The notes beneath the pieces are model-generated. The model saw only the letters and a list, made by a program, of their open reading frames with translations, made no database searches and was not told the origin of the DNA. The position numbers and the translations under genes were made by a program. A DNA stretch of 61,462 nucleotides from an uncultured Lachnospiraceae bacterium (GTDB taxonomy: Bacteria > Bacillota > Clostridia > Lachnospirales > Lachnospiraceae), in NCBI GenBank assembly GCA_947626285.1, contig CANQRR010000015.1, positions 1 to 61,462 of the forward strand, in the 5' to 3' direction. Positions 33,083 to 41,432 of this stretch are shown here, piece after piece (positions within the stretch are counted from its first letter, which is position 1; each line of letters starts with the position of its first letter).

Positions 33083-34519
33083 CTACTTCGACCAGGTGCG
33101 CCGCGCGAAGAGCACCAGCATCGGGAACAGCTCCAGCCTGCCGGCCAGCATATCGAAGGTCAGAACCAGCTTGGAGAAATTCGAAAACGCCGCGAAGTTT
33201 CCGGTCGGTCCGACGACCTCCAGGCCCGGGCCGATGTTGTTGATCGTCGCGGCCACCGCCGTGAAGTTCGTCGTGAAGTCGAAGTTGTCGATGGAGATCA
33301 GCAGCACCGAAAGCGCGAAGATGATCACGTAGGACGCCAGGAACACGTTCACGGAGCGGATCACGTTGTGCTCCACGACTCTCCCGTCCATCTTGACCTT
33401 TTTTATGTGGTGCGGGTGCACGACCACGTCAAGCTCCTTCGTGATCGACTTGAAGAGAAGGATGACGCGCGACACCTTCATGCCGCCGCCCGTGCTCCCC
33501 GCGCAGGCGCCGATGAACATGAGCATCACCAAGATCGTCTTGGAAAAGGAAGGCCACAGGTTGAAATCGGTCGTGGCGAAACCGGTCGTCGTGATGATGG
33601 ACCCCACCTGGAACGCCGCCTGCTGGAACGCCTTCGCCGCGTTCTCAAACATTCCGGAGATGTTGATCGTGATCAGTACGATCGACGCAAAAATGATGCC
33701 AAGGTACACGCGCACCTCGCTCATCTTGAACACTTCCTTCGGCTTGCGGCACGCGATGAAATAGTAGGCGTTGAAGTTGACGCCGAAGAGGATCATGAAG
33801 ACGGTGACGACCACCTGCAGGTAGGTCGAATAGCCGCCGATGCTGTCGTTGCGGACGCCGAAACCGCCGGTGCCGGCTGTGCCGAACACGGTCGTCAGCG
33901 CGTCGAACACCGGCATCCCGCCGATCAACAGGAAAAAGAGCTGCGCGACGCTCAGCACCAGATACATCTTGTAGAGGAGCACCGCGGTCGACTTTACCTT
34001 CGGGACCAGCTTGCCCACGGACGGACCCGGGCTCTCCGCTTTCATCATGTACATGTTCGTGCCGCCGGACAGGGGCAGCAGCGCCATCAGAAACACCAAC
34101 ACGCCCATGCCGCCGATCCAGTGCGTGAAGCTGCGCCAGAACAGCAGGCAGTGCGGCATCGATTCCACCTCGGGCAGAATGCTCGACCCGGTCGTCGTGA
34201 AGCCGGATACCGTCTCGAAGAGCGCGTCGATGTAGGACGGGATCGCGCCCGACACCACGAACGGCAGCGCCCCGAACATACTGAGCACGACCCAGCAGAG
34301 CGCGACCACCACGAAGCCTTCCTTCGCGTACATGCTCTTGTCCGCCAGCTTTTTCCGCGTGAGCAGGAAACCGCACAGCAGGCAGAGCAGGGTGCAGAAC
34401 AGCATGGGAAAGCCCGCCTTCTCCCGGTAGACCACCGCGACCAGACACGCCGGCGCCATGAACGCCGCCTCGATCACCAGCACCCAGCCTATGATATTTT
34501 TGATGAGTTTGTAATTCAT
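33083..34519 (-). CDS. trkH: Potassium uptake protein TrkH (channel subunit)
   Basis: 478 residues with about ten membrane spans. The four selectivity-loop regions of the Trk/Ktr/HKT superfamily can be seen: SGFTTTGSS, GTAGTGGFGVR, ITTTGFATTDF and NIGPGL. GGMGVLVFLMALLP and ACAGSTGGGMKVSRV are family hallmarks. It forms the membrane pore for K+ uptake and works with the cytosolic TrkA ring. It follows trkA by 22 bases and is last in the aminotransferase-trkA-trkH operon. Confidence 0.95.
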   Translation of the reverse strand: MNYKLIKNIIGWVLVIEAAFMAPACLVAVVYREKAGFPMLFCTLLCLLCGFLLTRKKLADKSMYAKEGFVVVALCWVVLSMFGALPFVVSGAIPSYIDALFETVSGFTTTGSSILPEVESMPHCLLFWRSFTHWIGGMGVLVFLMALLPLSGGTNMYMMKAESPGPSVGKLVPKVKSTAVLLYKMYLVLSVAQLFFLLIGGMPVFDALTTVFGTAGTGGFGVRNDSIGGYSTYLQVVVTVFMILFGVNFNAYYFIACRKPKEVFKMSEVRVYLGIIFASIVLITINISGMFENAAKAFQQAAFQVGSIITTTGFATTDFNLWPSFSKTILVMLMFIGACAGSTGGGMKVSRVILLFKSITKELDVVVHPHHIKKVKMDGRVVEHNVIRSVNVFLASYVIIFALSVLLISIDNFDFTTNFTAVAATINNIGPGLEVVGPTGNFAAFSNFSKLVLTFDMLAGRLELFPMLVLFARRTWSK

Positions 34520-34541
34520 ATCTGCCGTCCTATTTTAGTAT

Positions 34542-35897
34542 CTATTTCTCTAAAATATCTTGAATGTCGTTCAGCCCGCTGAACTGTGTGATCACGACGA
34601 CTCCGTCGCCTTCCTGCAGCATGTCCGAACCGCGCGGGATGATGACCTGCCCTTTTCTGCTGATGCTCGCGATCAGAATGCCTTTGCGGATCCTCATGTC
34701 CTGAAGTGGGGTGTCCGTCACGCGGGATTTTCCGCGGATCATGAACTCCAGCGCTTCCGCCTTGCCGTTGATGATCTTGTGCAGGGTCTCGACGTTGCTG
34801 CCGGACGCGTTTTTCATGGAGCGGACGTAGCGGACGATGTGCTCCGCCGTGATGTCCTTCGGATGGATCACCGTATCCAGATTCAGCTCGCTGATCACCT
34901 CGTCGAACACGGCGCGGTTGATCTTCGTGACCTGCTTCATGTTGCCGATCTTCCGGGCAAACAGGGAGATCAGGATGTTCTCTTCATCGATATTCGTCAA
35001 AGCCGCAAAGCTGTCGTATTTTTCAATTTTTTCTTCCAGGAGAAGCTCTTTGTCCGTGCCGTCCCCGTGGACGATCGTCGCCTTCGGGAGCATGTCGGAG
35101 AGCTGCTCGCAGCGCTTCAAGTCTTTTTCGATCATCTTGACACGCACGCCAAGGGACAGCATCATCTTCGCCAGATAGTAGGCGACCGCGCTTCCGCCGA
35201 CGATCATCAGGCTCTTCACCTGGTTTGCGGCGATCGCCGCCCGGCGGAAGAACTCGTTGGCGTCCGCCGTCGCGCCGACGATGGATACCAGGTCCCGCGC
35301 CTGGAGGACAAATTTGCCGTCCGGGATGAATACCTCTTCTCCGCGCTCCACCACGCAGATCAGGATCTTCTGCCCGTCGGCGAACAGGTCGGATATCTTC
35401 GCGTTGTTCAGGGCGGACTGCTCTGAGACGCGGAATTTCAGCAGATCGACGCGGCTCTTCGGGAAGGAGTTGACCTCGATCGCCGATGGGAATTTCAGCA
35501 CCTGGGCGATCTCGCGCGCCGCCGTGAATTCCGGGTTGATCACCATGGCAAGCCCCAGCTCTTCCTTGATGAAGCCAAGCTCCTTGCCGTATTCCGGAGT
35601 GCGCACGCGGGCAATCGTGTGACAGTTACCGGCTTTCCTCGCGATCAGGCAGCAGAGCAGGTTCAGCTCGTCGGAGCCGGTCACGGCGATCAGCAGGTCG
35701 GCTTTCTCAATGCCGGCCTCCATCTGCACGGAATAGCTCGCGCCGTTCCCCACGATCCCCATCAGGTCGTAGATGCTGGAGATCTCTCCCACGACGTCGT
35801 CGCGCCGGTCGATCACCGTGATGTCGTTGCCCTCGCGGCTCAGCTCGATCGCAAGCGACTGGCCGACTTTGCCAAGGCCTACAATGATTATCTTCAT
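34542..35897 (-). CDS. trkA: Trk system potassium regulator TrkA
   Basis: 451 residues from the ATG at 35897 (GGAG eight bases upstream); a 100-codon open extension upstream overlaps the aminotransferase in another frame and is not real. It has two RCK_N/RCK_C repeats. The first begins MKIIIVGLGKVGQSLAIELS with a Rossmann GxGxxG for NAD(H); the second begins SLMIVGGSAVAYYLAKMM, where the glycine pattern is weaker. The C-terminal RCK_C has MRIRKGILIASISRKG. It gates TrkH in response to nucleotides. Its ATG overlaps the aminotransferase stop (ATGA), so the two are translationally coupled. Confidence 0.95.
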   Translation of the reverse strand: MKIIIVGLGKVGQSLAIELSREGNDITVIDRRDDVVGEISSIYDLMGIVGNGASYSVQMEAGIEKADLLIAVTGSDELNLLCCLIARKAGNCHTIARVRTPEYGKELGFIKEELGLAMVINPEFTAAREIAQVLKFPSAIEVNSFPKSRVDLLKFRVSEQSALNNAKISDLFADGQKILICVVERGEEVFIPDGKFVLQARDLVSIVGATADANEFFRRAAIAANQVKSLMIVGGSAVAYYLAKMMLSLGVRVKMIEKDLKRCEQLSDMLPKATIVHGDGTDKELLLEEKIEKYDSFAALTNIDEENILISLFARKIGNMKQVTKINRAVFDEVISELNLDTVIHPKDITAEHIVRYVRSMKNASGSNVETLHKIINGKAEALEFMIRGKSRVTDTPLQDMRIRKGILIASISRKGQVIIPRGSDMLQEGDGVVVITQFSGLNDIQDILEK

Positions 35898-37081
35898 AAG
35901 CGATACTCCTTTGCAAGTTTCCCGAATTCCGGCAATGCATTCTGGATCGTCTCGTAGGAGACGCAGTATGCAAGCCGCACGTAGCCGGGGCAGGCGAACG
36001 AACTGCCCGGCACCATCAGGATGTGGTATTTCTTCGCGGCCTCCACAAAGGCTTTCTCGTCCTCCGCCGGGGACTTGAGCCACAGGTAGAAGGCGCCTTC
36101 CGGCCGCACGCAGGTGAAGCCGAAGCCGGTCAGACCGTCGTAGAGGGCCTTGCGGTTCCGGTCGTAATAGTCCAGATCCACTTCCGCGTCGACACACTTC
36201 GCGACGGCCAGTTGGATCAGGGACGGCGCGTTCACGCAGCCGCTGATGCGGTTCGCGATCGTCGCCGCGGTGATCGTGTCCTCGCTGTCCTCCACCTCGT
36301 CCGGGATCACGACGTAGCCGATGCGCTCACCCGGCAGGGAGAGAGATTTGCTGTAGGAATAGACCATCATCGTATTGTCATAGTATTTCGTCACGAACGG
36401 CACCTGCGCGCCGTCGAACGCAAGCTCGCGGTATGGCTCGTCTGAGAGCAGGTAGATCGCGTGCCCGTATTCCTGCTGTTTCTTCGTCAGAATCGCGGCC
36501 AGCGCTTTTATGGTCTCCTCGGAAAAAACGACGCCCGTCGGGTTGTGCGGATTGTTGATGATGACCGCTTTGGTCTTCGGGGAGAGCTTGCGCTCGAAGT
36601 CCGTGAGGTTCAGCTGGAAGGTCTCCGTGTCCGGATCCACCTGCACAAGCACGCCGTCGTAGTTGCCGATATACGCGCCATACTCCAGGAAATACGGGGC
36701 GAAGACGACTACCTCGTCGCCCGGGTTCACAAGCGTCTTCAGGCAGACGTTAAGTCCGCTGCCCGCGCCCACGGTCATGATGAGATTGTTCTCCGTGAAA
36801 CGCGTCCCGAAACGCGCGTTTAAATTGTCCGCAATTGCTTTCCGAACATGCGGAAATCCGGCATTGCTCATATATCCATGCACAAATACCGGATCCTCTT
36901 CGTCAAGAATGGAGACGATCGCGTCCCGAATCTTCGCCGGAGCCGGAACATTCGGGTTCCCAAGGCTGAAATCGTAGACCTTGTTCGCGCCGAACTCGGC
37001 CGCCATTCTTTTTCCCTCTTCAAACATCGCCCGAATCGCAGAGTTGTTCTGCAGGAAGGGCTTCATCTTTTCCGAAATCAT
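35894..37081 (-). CDS. Class I/II pyridoxal-phosphate aminotransferase (aspartate aminotransferase type)
   Basis: 395 residues. Fold-type I features in order: VYDFSLGNPNVPAP near the N-terminus, NNPHNPTGVVFSEE (about 175-188), the LLSDEPYRELAFDG strand, and the PLP lysine in YSYSKSLSLPGERIGYV (Lys about 234). The arginine of EGAFYLWLKSP and the VPGSSFACPGYVRLAYC end are also typical. It transfers amino groups between an amino acid and a keto acid in the cytosol; aspartate/alanine specificity is a guess. It is the first gene of an operon with trkA-trkH, an odd functional mix that may link nitrogen or osmolyte pools to K+ uptake. Two promoters and a leader hairpin lie upstream. Confidence 0.88.
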   Translation of the reverse strand: MISEKMKPFLQNNSAIRAMFEEGKRMAAEFGANKVYDFSLGNPNVPAPAKIRDAIVSILDEEDPVFVHGYMSNAGFPHVRKAIADNLNARFGTRFTENNLIMTVGAGSGLNVCLKTLVNPGDEVVVFAPYFLEYGAYIGNYDGVLVQVDPDTETFQLNLTDFERKLSPKTKAVIINNPHNPTGVVFSEETIKALAAILTKKQQEYGHAIYLLSDEPYRELAFDGAQVPFVTKYYDNTMMVYSYSKSLSLPGERIGYVVIPDEVEDSEDTITAATIANRISGCVNAPSLIQLAVAKCVDAEVDLDYYDRNRKALYDGLTGFGFTCVRPEGAFYLWLKSPAEDEKAFVEAAKKYHILMVPGSSFACPGYVRLAYCVSYETIQNALPEFGKLAKEYRL

Positions 37082-37108
37082 TTGTTTGTTCCTCGCTTCT
37101 ATATTTAT

Positions 37109-37258
37109 CTAAATCATTATAATCTCGGCTTCTTGTACTGTCAACTGTCTTGTGCAGTTACGCTCCAATACCAAACGGTTCACCTCTCCGCAGAAGAGGA
37201 AGAGACCCCGAATGTAGTAGCGTACATCCGGGGTCTCGCCTTTTGAGCATATGAACAT
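37109..37258 (-). CDS. Possible 49-residue leader peptide
   Basis: An ATG at 37258 with AAAGG six bases upstream opens a 49-codon frame ending in TAG at 37111-37109. It starts about 16 bases after the likely transcript start of promoter P1. The frame runs straight through the hairpin at 37202-37237. Translation would open that hairpin, a classic attenuation layout. The peptide matches nothing I know, and a chance frame cannot be excluded. Confidence 0.35.
   Translation of the reverse strand: MFICSKGETPDVRYYIRGLFLFCGEVNRLVLERNCTRQLTVQEAEIIMI
37116..37144 (-). promoter_or_regulatory. Consensus sigma-A promoter P2 of the aminotransferase-trk operon
   Basis: Minus strand TTGACA (37144-37139), 17 bases, TATAAT (37121-37116): both boxes match the consensus exactly. 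It lies about 35 bases before the aminotransferase ATG. Confidence 0.85.
37202..37237 (-). promoter_or_regulatory. Strong hairpin in the aminotransferase-trk leader
   Basis: GAGACCCCG (37202-37210) pairs with CGGGGTCTC (37229-37237), and ATGTA/TACAT extend the stem after one mismatch. The loop has six bases. On the minus strand TTCCTCTTC follows, so it could be a weak terminator or an attenuator between promoters P1 and P2. On plus it is followed by GCCTTTTG. Confidence 0.6.
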
Positions 37259-37280
37259 TTCTCACCTTTTGTCTGTCGAC

Positions 37281-37309
37281 ATTATAGCATATGCCATTTT
37301 GAATTGCAA
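37281..37309 (-). promoter_or_regulatory. Sigma-A promoter P1 of the aminotransferase-trk operon
   Basis: Minus strand TTGCAA (37309-37304), 17 bases, TATAAT (37286-37281). Four CATATG palindromes (37248, 37288, 37330, 37343) surround it and might be binding sites. The rest of the 37082-37391 gap is taken by P2, the hairpin and the possible leader peptide. Confidence 0.7.
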
Positions 37310-37391
37310 TATACAAATTTGTGCTTTTCCATATGCCTTTTTCATATGCGTTATCACATATACAATCATTCCCTTAAAAATTCGTATCGGA

Positions 37392-38504
37392 TTACTCGAA
37401 CGGGAAACGGAACTGCATGAGCCCGAAGCGGTCGCGCAGCCCGATGAGCTCTTTCTGGACAGCTTCGCCGACCGGTACGCCCTTGTCTTTGCGGAACTGC
37501 CAGACCTCGTACTCCTTCTCGCCAGCCGTGTAGATGCGGTCACAGTCCGGCGCCTTCTCGGACGCGCGCAGCTCGCGCAGGATGTTTCCGGCGGTCTTTT
37601 TAAAGGAATCGGCGCCCATGAAGGCCTCCGTGTCGATCGCGATGAAAAAGTGACCAAGCGGGTACGGAATCTTCTTTCCGGCCGCGTCGAAGCCGGAGAG
37701 CATACGCAGGTAGCTGCCGGCCTGCAGCGCCGCGGAGAGGATCTCCACCACGGTCGCGTAGCCGTAGCCCTTGTAGCCCGCCAGCTCGTCTCCAATCCCG
37801 CCAAGCGGCGCAAGCGCGGCGCGCTTCTCATTGAGCGCCTTCAGAATGTCCTCACTGTCCGTCATCGGCTTCCCGTCACGGCCAATCACCATGCCCGCAG
37901 GCGTCGGGAGCCCGGCGCGCGCGAAGTATTCAATCTTGCCCCTCTGGGAGATCGAGGTCGCGCAGTCCAGCACGAACGGGAATTCCTCGTCCGTCGGCAT
38001 GCCGAAGGTGATTGGGTTTGTCCCCAGCATATTTTCCACGCCGAAGGTCGGCGCGATCGACGGGCGCGCGTTCGTGCCCGTGATGCCGATCATATCGTTC
38101 TTCGTCGCCATCGTCGCGTAGTAGCCCGCGATCCCGTAATGTGTCGAATTGCGCACGGCCACCATACCCATGCCGTACTGCTTCGCCTTGTCGATCGCCA
38201 TCTGCATCGACTTCGTTCCGACGACCATGCCCATGCCGTTGTGCCCGTCCACGACCGCTGTGGTCGGCGTCTCGCGTACGATCTCAAACTCCGTGACCGG
38301 ATTCAGGATGCCCGCGTCGATGCGGTCGATGTAGATTGGCTTGAAGCGGTTGCAACCGTGGCTCTCGATGCCGCGGCGGTCGCTCTCTAAGAGCACCTCG
38401 GCGCAGACCTTCGCGTCCGCCTCCGGTACTCCCTCTTTCTGAAATACTTGCTCCATGAAATCCCGCATCATCTCCCACGGAACGAAAGGTCTGGTTTCCT
38501 GCAT
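37392..38504 (-). CDS. Ldh/Mdh type-2 family NAD(P)-dependent oxidoreductase
   Basis: 370 residues, ATG with GGAGG seven bases upstream. The family (malate/L-lactate dehydrogenase type 2, including AllD, YlbC, ComC) is shown by ESDRRGIESHGCNRF near residue 42, VVDGHNGMGMVVG, AVRNSTHYGIAGYYA with the catalytic His (about 125), and GTNPITFGMP. It has no classical Rossmann motif, as expected for this fold. It would reduce a 2-keto acid or oxidise a 2-hydroxy acid with NAD(P)H; the substrate is not identifiable. It appears monocistronic. Confidence 0.87.
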   Translation of the reverse strand: MQETRPFVPWEMMRDFMEQVFQKEGVPEADAKVCAEVLLESDRRGIESHGCNRFKPIYIDRIDAGILNPVTEFEIVRETPTTAVVDGHNGMGMVVGTKSMQMAIDKAKQYGMGMVAVRNSTHYGIAGYYATMATKNDMIGITGTNARPSIAPTFGVENMLGTNPITFGMPTDEEFPFVLDCATSISQRGKIEYFARAGLPTPAGMVIGRDGKPMTDSEDILKALNEKRAALAPLGGIGDELAGYKGYGYATVVEILSAALQAGSYLRMLSGFDAAGKKIPYPLGHFFIAIDTEAFMGADSFKKTAGNILRELRASEKAPDCDRIYTAGEKEYEVWQFRKDKGVPVGEAVQKELIGLRDRFGLMQFRFPFE

Positions 38505-38626
38505 GTAAGTTCCTCCTGTATATTCTTACTTCGAATCAACGTGAAATACTCTTCCGGATATTTTCCCAAAAAATCAGCTATGCAGTCTTCTCGAAAAATG
38601 CCCCGGAAATCCACGCGCTTTCTATA

Positions 38627-39064
38627 TTAATTACATAAGGATGCGACGACCTGATTGATCACTTTGCCGTCCGCCTTGCCCTTGAGCTCCGCCATGACCG
38701 TTTTCATGATCTGACCCTTGTTCTTCGTCGCAAGCAGATCCGCGAACTTCTCCTGCAGATACGCCTTCACCTCTTCCGCCGACATCAGCTTCGGCGCGTA
38801 CTCCGCGATCACGTCGTAGCGGAGCTGGTACTCCGCCTTCAGGTCCGCGCGCGCGTCCGGGCAGGTGTCGATCTGCTCCTTGACCGTCTTCATCTCCTTG
38901 AGGATCACGCGGTTGCAGAGCTCCTCCGAAATGTCGTCCCTGCTGCCCTCGTCGATCGCGACCTTCTTGATCGCGGAAATCAGCGAAGAGATCGCCTCCT
39001 TGCGCGGCTTATCCTTCGCTTTCATCGCCGCCACCATATCTTTTCTCAAAAGTTCGATATCCAT
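38627..39064 (-). CDS. GatB/YqeY domain protein
   Basis: 145 residues, ATG with AGGAGG upstream. It begins MDIELLRKDMVAAMKAKDKPRKEAISSL in the usual YqeY manner. All-helical throughout, with NKGQIMKTVMAELKGKADGKVINQVV at the C-terminus matching the tRNA-amidotransferase GatB tail-like domain. It is a stand-alone version of the domain that in GatB contacts tRNA; its role is unproven. Confidence 0.9.
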   Translation of the reverse strand: MDIELLRKDMVAAMKAKDKPRKEAISSLISAIKKVAIDEGSRDDISEELCNRVILKEMKTVKEQIDTCPDARADLKAEYQLRYDVIAEYAPKLMSAEEVKAYLQEKFADLLATKNKGQIMKTVMAELKGKADGKVINQVVASLCN

Positions 39065-39093
39065 GTTCTACCTCCTGTGATCTTATCTAAAAT

Positions 39094-39507
39094 TTATCGA
39101 ATACCTCTTTTCCATATCTGCTGATACCACGCTTCAATCTTCTCATAATAATTTTCAAGACTCGTTATCCTGACAGAAAAGTGCATATCATAACGCCCAC
39201 TCGCTTCCCAATCCGTAATCATCAACGCATTATCTCTGATAGGTTGCGGTACGCTAAAATCAAAGTCCAATTGATCCGCATAATTTATCAGCCGCGTCAG
39301 ATTATGGACATATAATTCTCTGTTATCATAATCCTTGCCTGACTGATAAATTTGAATTTTAATCAACTTCTCTGCCGCCTGTTGCAAATGATACGCCACA
39401 AGGTTCTTTATCTGTTTTATGTTGCAGTTCCGATATTGCTCTATTCCCTGCTTCGCCATGATCAGGTCAGCCCTGATCAACCCCATTGACAGCTCGATTT
39501 GGATCAC
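39094..39507 (-). CDS. HEPN-domain protein of an MNT/HEPN pair
   Basis: 137 residues from a GTG at 39507 that overlaps the stop of the partner gene (GTGTGA), implying coupled translation. It is helical, with LVAYHLQQAAEKLIKIQIYQ and the R-x4-H motif in RELYVHNL (about residues 67-74), the RNase active site of HEPN toxins. Paired with the nucleotidyltransferase upstream, it fits the MNT/HEPN type of toxin-antitoxin system, in which the MNT partner modifies and silences the HEPN RNase. The pair is clearly AT-richer than yqeY and rpoD on either side, suggesting acquisition. Confidence 0.78.
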   Translation of the reverse strand: MIQIELSMGLIRADLIMAKQGIEQYRNCNIKQIKNLVAYHLQQAAEKLIKIQIYQSGKDYDNRELYVHNLTRLINYADQLDFDFSVPQPIRDNALMITDWEASGRYDMHFSVRITSLENYYEKIEAWYQQIWKRGIR

Positions 39508-39869
39508 ACCCTTTCATAAAGAACAGCGCCATTTTCAATGTCGGTCATGATCATATCGTTTTTTTGTTTTGTTGTATCAAAATATAACACATCATAATCC
39601 TGCCACTTTCCGAAAGAAACGACAGCATTTACAAAATCACGATAGCTTTTTAAACGGAACATGGCATTCTTTTCATACTTTCCAAAAACTGCAATATCAA
39701 TATCTGAGTTTTCCTGACACCTTTCCTCAAGCGCCGAACCGAATAAAATGATTTTCTCTATCTTGCTGCAAAGATGCGCATTACTGATAATATTTTCAAT
39801 ACATTCCTTTTTTATATCTGCAACCTTAATCTCTCGTTTTCCAATCTTCAGATCAACCAATTCGCACAC
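39504..39869 (-). CDS. MNT-type nucleotidyltransferase (antitoxin) of an MNT/HEPN pair
   Basis: 121 residues from a GTG at 39869. This start is preferred to ATGs further upstream because AAAGGAGGG sits seven bases before it and because the promoter at 39922-39949 covers the upstream ATGs. The minimal nucleotidyltransferase motif is FGSALEERCQENSDIDIAVFG, with GS and the two catalytic Asp residues (DID), and a later YDVLYFD supplies the third acidic residue. It would add nucleotides to the HEPN toxin or another target. Low GC and lack of other neighbours in the operon suggest a mobile two-gene module. Confidence 0.78.
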   Translation of the reverse strand: MCELVDLKIGKREIKVADIKKECIENIISNAHLCSKIEKIILFGSALEERCQENSDIDIAVFGKYEKNAMFRLKSYRDFVNAVVSFGKWQDYDVLYFDTTKQKNDMIMTDIENGAVLYERV

Positions 39870-39921
39870 GCACATCCCTCCTTTTCGAAGCGTTATTTCC
39901 TGCGTCCGGTACTTGTCATAC

Positions 39922-39949
39922 ATTATCATCTTTTTCAATTATAAGTCAA
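39922..39949 (-). promoter_or_regulatory. Promoter of the MNT/HEPN pair
   Basis: Minus strand TTGACT (39949-39944), 16 bases, GATAAT (39927-39922). It places the transcript start downstream of the early ATG codons, supporting the GTG start at 39869. Confidence 0.55.
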
Positions 39950-40049
39950 AAAAGTCAGTTTGTATACCAGAATCTCCGCCAATTATCCTCACCTTCGTTT
40001 AAAACTCCTCAGAAATCATGATCTTCTACAATCTCACCAGACACCGAAA

Positions 40050-40086
40050 ACAGGCAAGGCGGCACCCGATACCTGGCGCCGCCCTA
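40050..40086 (-). terminator. Terminator of rpoD
   Basis: Minus strand GGGCGGCGCC pairs with GGGTGCCGCC (40085-40059), followed by TTGCCTGTTTTC. About 40 bases past the stop at 40126. Confidence 0.6.
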
Positions 40087-40125
40087 CTTATCTCTCATTT
40101 TTGAAAATCCGGTCCTGCGACCGGT

Positions 40126-41253
40126 CTATGTAAGAAAATCCTTCAGCCGCTTGCTGCGCGACGGATGGCGCAGCTTGCGCAGCGCTTTCGCCTCGATCTG
40201 GCGGATGCGCTCACGCGTGACGTTGAACTCCTTGCCGACTTCCTCAAGGGTCCGCGCCCGGCCGTCCTCAAGGCCGAAGCGCAGCCGCACGACCTGGCGT
40301 TCGCGGTCGGTCAGCGACTCAAGCGCCGTGCCAAGCTCCTCGCGCAGCATCGAAAACGCCGCGGAATCCGCCGGTGAGAGCGCCGTGTCGTCCTCGATGA
40401 AATCTCCCAGATGGGAATCGTCCTCCTCGCCGATCGGCGTGTCAAGCGACACCGGATCCCTGGAGATCTTGAGCACTTCGCGCACCCGGCTCACCGGGAC
40501 GTTCAGACGCTCCGCCACCTCCTCCGGGGTCGGCTCGCGGCCGAACTCCTGCAGCAGTGTCCTCGTCATGCGCAACGTCTTGTTGATCGTCTCGACCATA
40601 TGTACCGGCACGCGGATCGTCCTGCCCGTGTCCGCGATGCCGCGCGTGATCGCCTGACGGATCCACCACGTCGCGTAGGTGCTGAATTTGTAGCCCTTCG
40701 TGTAATCAAATTTGTCGACGGCCTTCATCAGACCCATGTTGCCCTCCTGGATCAGGTCAAGGAACGGCATGCCTCTGCCGACGTACTTTTTGGCAATGCT
40801 GACGACCAGACGCAGGTTCGCCTCCGTGAGCGCCTTCTTCGCCTCCTCGTCTCCCGCCTCCACGCGCTTCGCGAGCTCGACCTCCTCCTCGCCGGAGAGC
40901 AGCGGCACATTGCCAATCTCCTTTAAGTACATCCGCACCGGATCCTCCGTGCTGACGCCCTCGAGGACGTCCACGTCGTTGATCAGCTCGATCTCGTCGT
41001 TGTCGGACAGCAGAATGTCTTCCTCGGACTCCAGAAGAAGATCGTCCGGAGCGTCCTCCTCAGACTTCACCTGCATGACGTCGATATGATTCTTCTCAAG
41101 GTAATCGAAGATCATATCCATCTTGTTCTCTGTCAACTCAATCCCTTCAAAAGCCTTGAGTATCTCGTCGTAGTCCAGCGTGTTTTTCTTTGCCTTGGCA
41201 GTTTCTTTCAGGCTTTCCAGAACTTTTACAAATTGCTCCAGTGCTTCATTCAT
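40126..41253 (-). CDS. rpoD: Primary sigma factor RpoD/SigA
   Basis: 375 residues, ATG with AGGAG nine bases upstream. Region 1.1-like acidic N-terminus (1-95), region 1.2 [21 protein letters not shown], region 2 [27 protein letters not shown] with [17 protein letters not shown] for -10 recognition, region 3, and region 4 with [21 protein letters not shown] for -35 recognition. The length is that of Bacillota SigA. Unusually for this group dnaG is not directly upstream; clpX is. The gene has its own promoter and an upstream palindrome. Confidence 0.97.
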   Translation of the reverse strand: MNEALEQFVKVLESLKETAKAKKNTLDYDEILKAFEGIELTENKMDMIFDYLEKNHIDVMQVKSEEDAPDDLLLESEEDILLSDNDEIELINDVDVLEGVSTEDPVRMYLKEIGNVPLLSGEEEVELAKRVEAGDEEAKKALTEANLRLVVSIAKKYVGRGMPFLDLIQEGNMGLMKAVDKFDYTKGYKFSTYATWWIRQAITRGIADTGRTIRVPVHMVETINKTLRMTRTLLQEFGREPTPEEVAERLNVPVSRVREVLKISRDPVSLDTPIGEEDDSHLGDFIEDDTALSPADSAAFSMLREELGTALESLTDRERQVVRLRFGLEDGRARTLEEVGKEFNVTRERIRQIEAKALRKLRHPSRSKRLKDFLT

Positions 41254-41331
41254 CCACGATCTCTCCTCATACTTTTGCGGTCTTGCAGCACTTGCTTCGA
41301 CCTGTTCTGAACAGTCACTTTCGTATTCTTT

Positions 41332-41360
41332 AACATATCATTTTTGTCAAACGCTGTCAA
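41332..41360 (-). promoter_or_regulatory. Sigma-A promoter of rpoD
   Basis: Minus strand TTGACA (41360-41355), 17 bases, TATGTT (41337-41332), about 80 bases before the rpoD ATG. Confidence 0.75.
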
Positions 41361-41394
41361 CGTCTGCGGGAATATTGTCAGAAAAATCCCGCTC

Positions 41395-41411
41395 CTGTCA
41401 CATTGTGACAG
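41395..41411. promoter_or_regulatory. Perfect 17-bp palindrome upstream of the rpoD promoter
   Basis: CTGTCACA-T-TGTGACAG is an exact inverted repeat with a one-base centre. It stands 34 bases upstream of the rpoD -35 box and 21 bases after the clpX stop. The form suits a dimeric regulator. As an RNA hairpin it would be short and no T-run follows, so a terminator is less likely. Confidence 0.5.
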
Positions 41412-41432
41412 TTCCGTCCGCAGACAGCGGCG

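Noticed and set aside
33053-34582. A 509-codon plus-strand frame opposite trkH
   Set aside because: Its translation is His/Arg/Asp/Val-rich low-complexity sequence, as expected from the complement of a GC-rich membrane-protein gene. No promoter or ribosome site.
35898-36197. A 100-residue N-terminal extension of TrkA
   Set aside because: It overlaps the aminotransferase in another frame and is Arg-rich shadow sequence. The ATG at 35897 has a proper ribosome site and starts exactly at the Rossmann motif.
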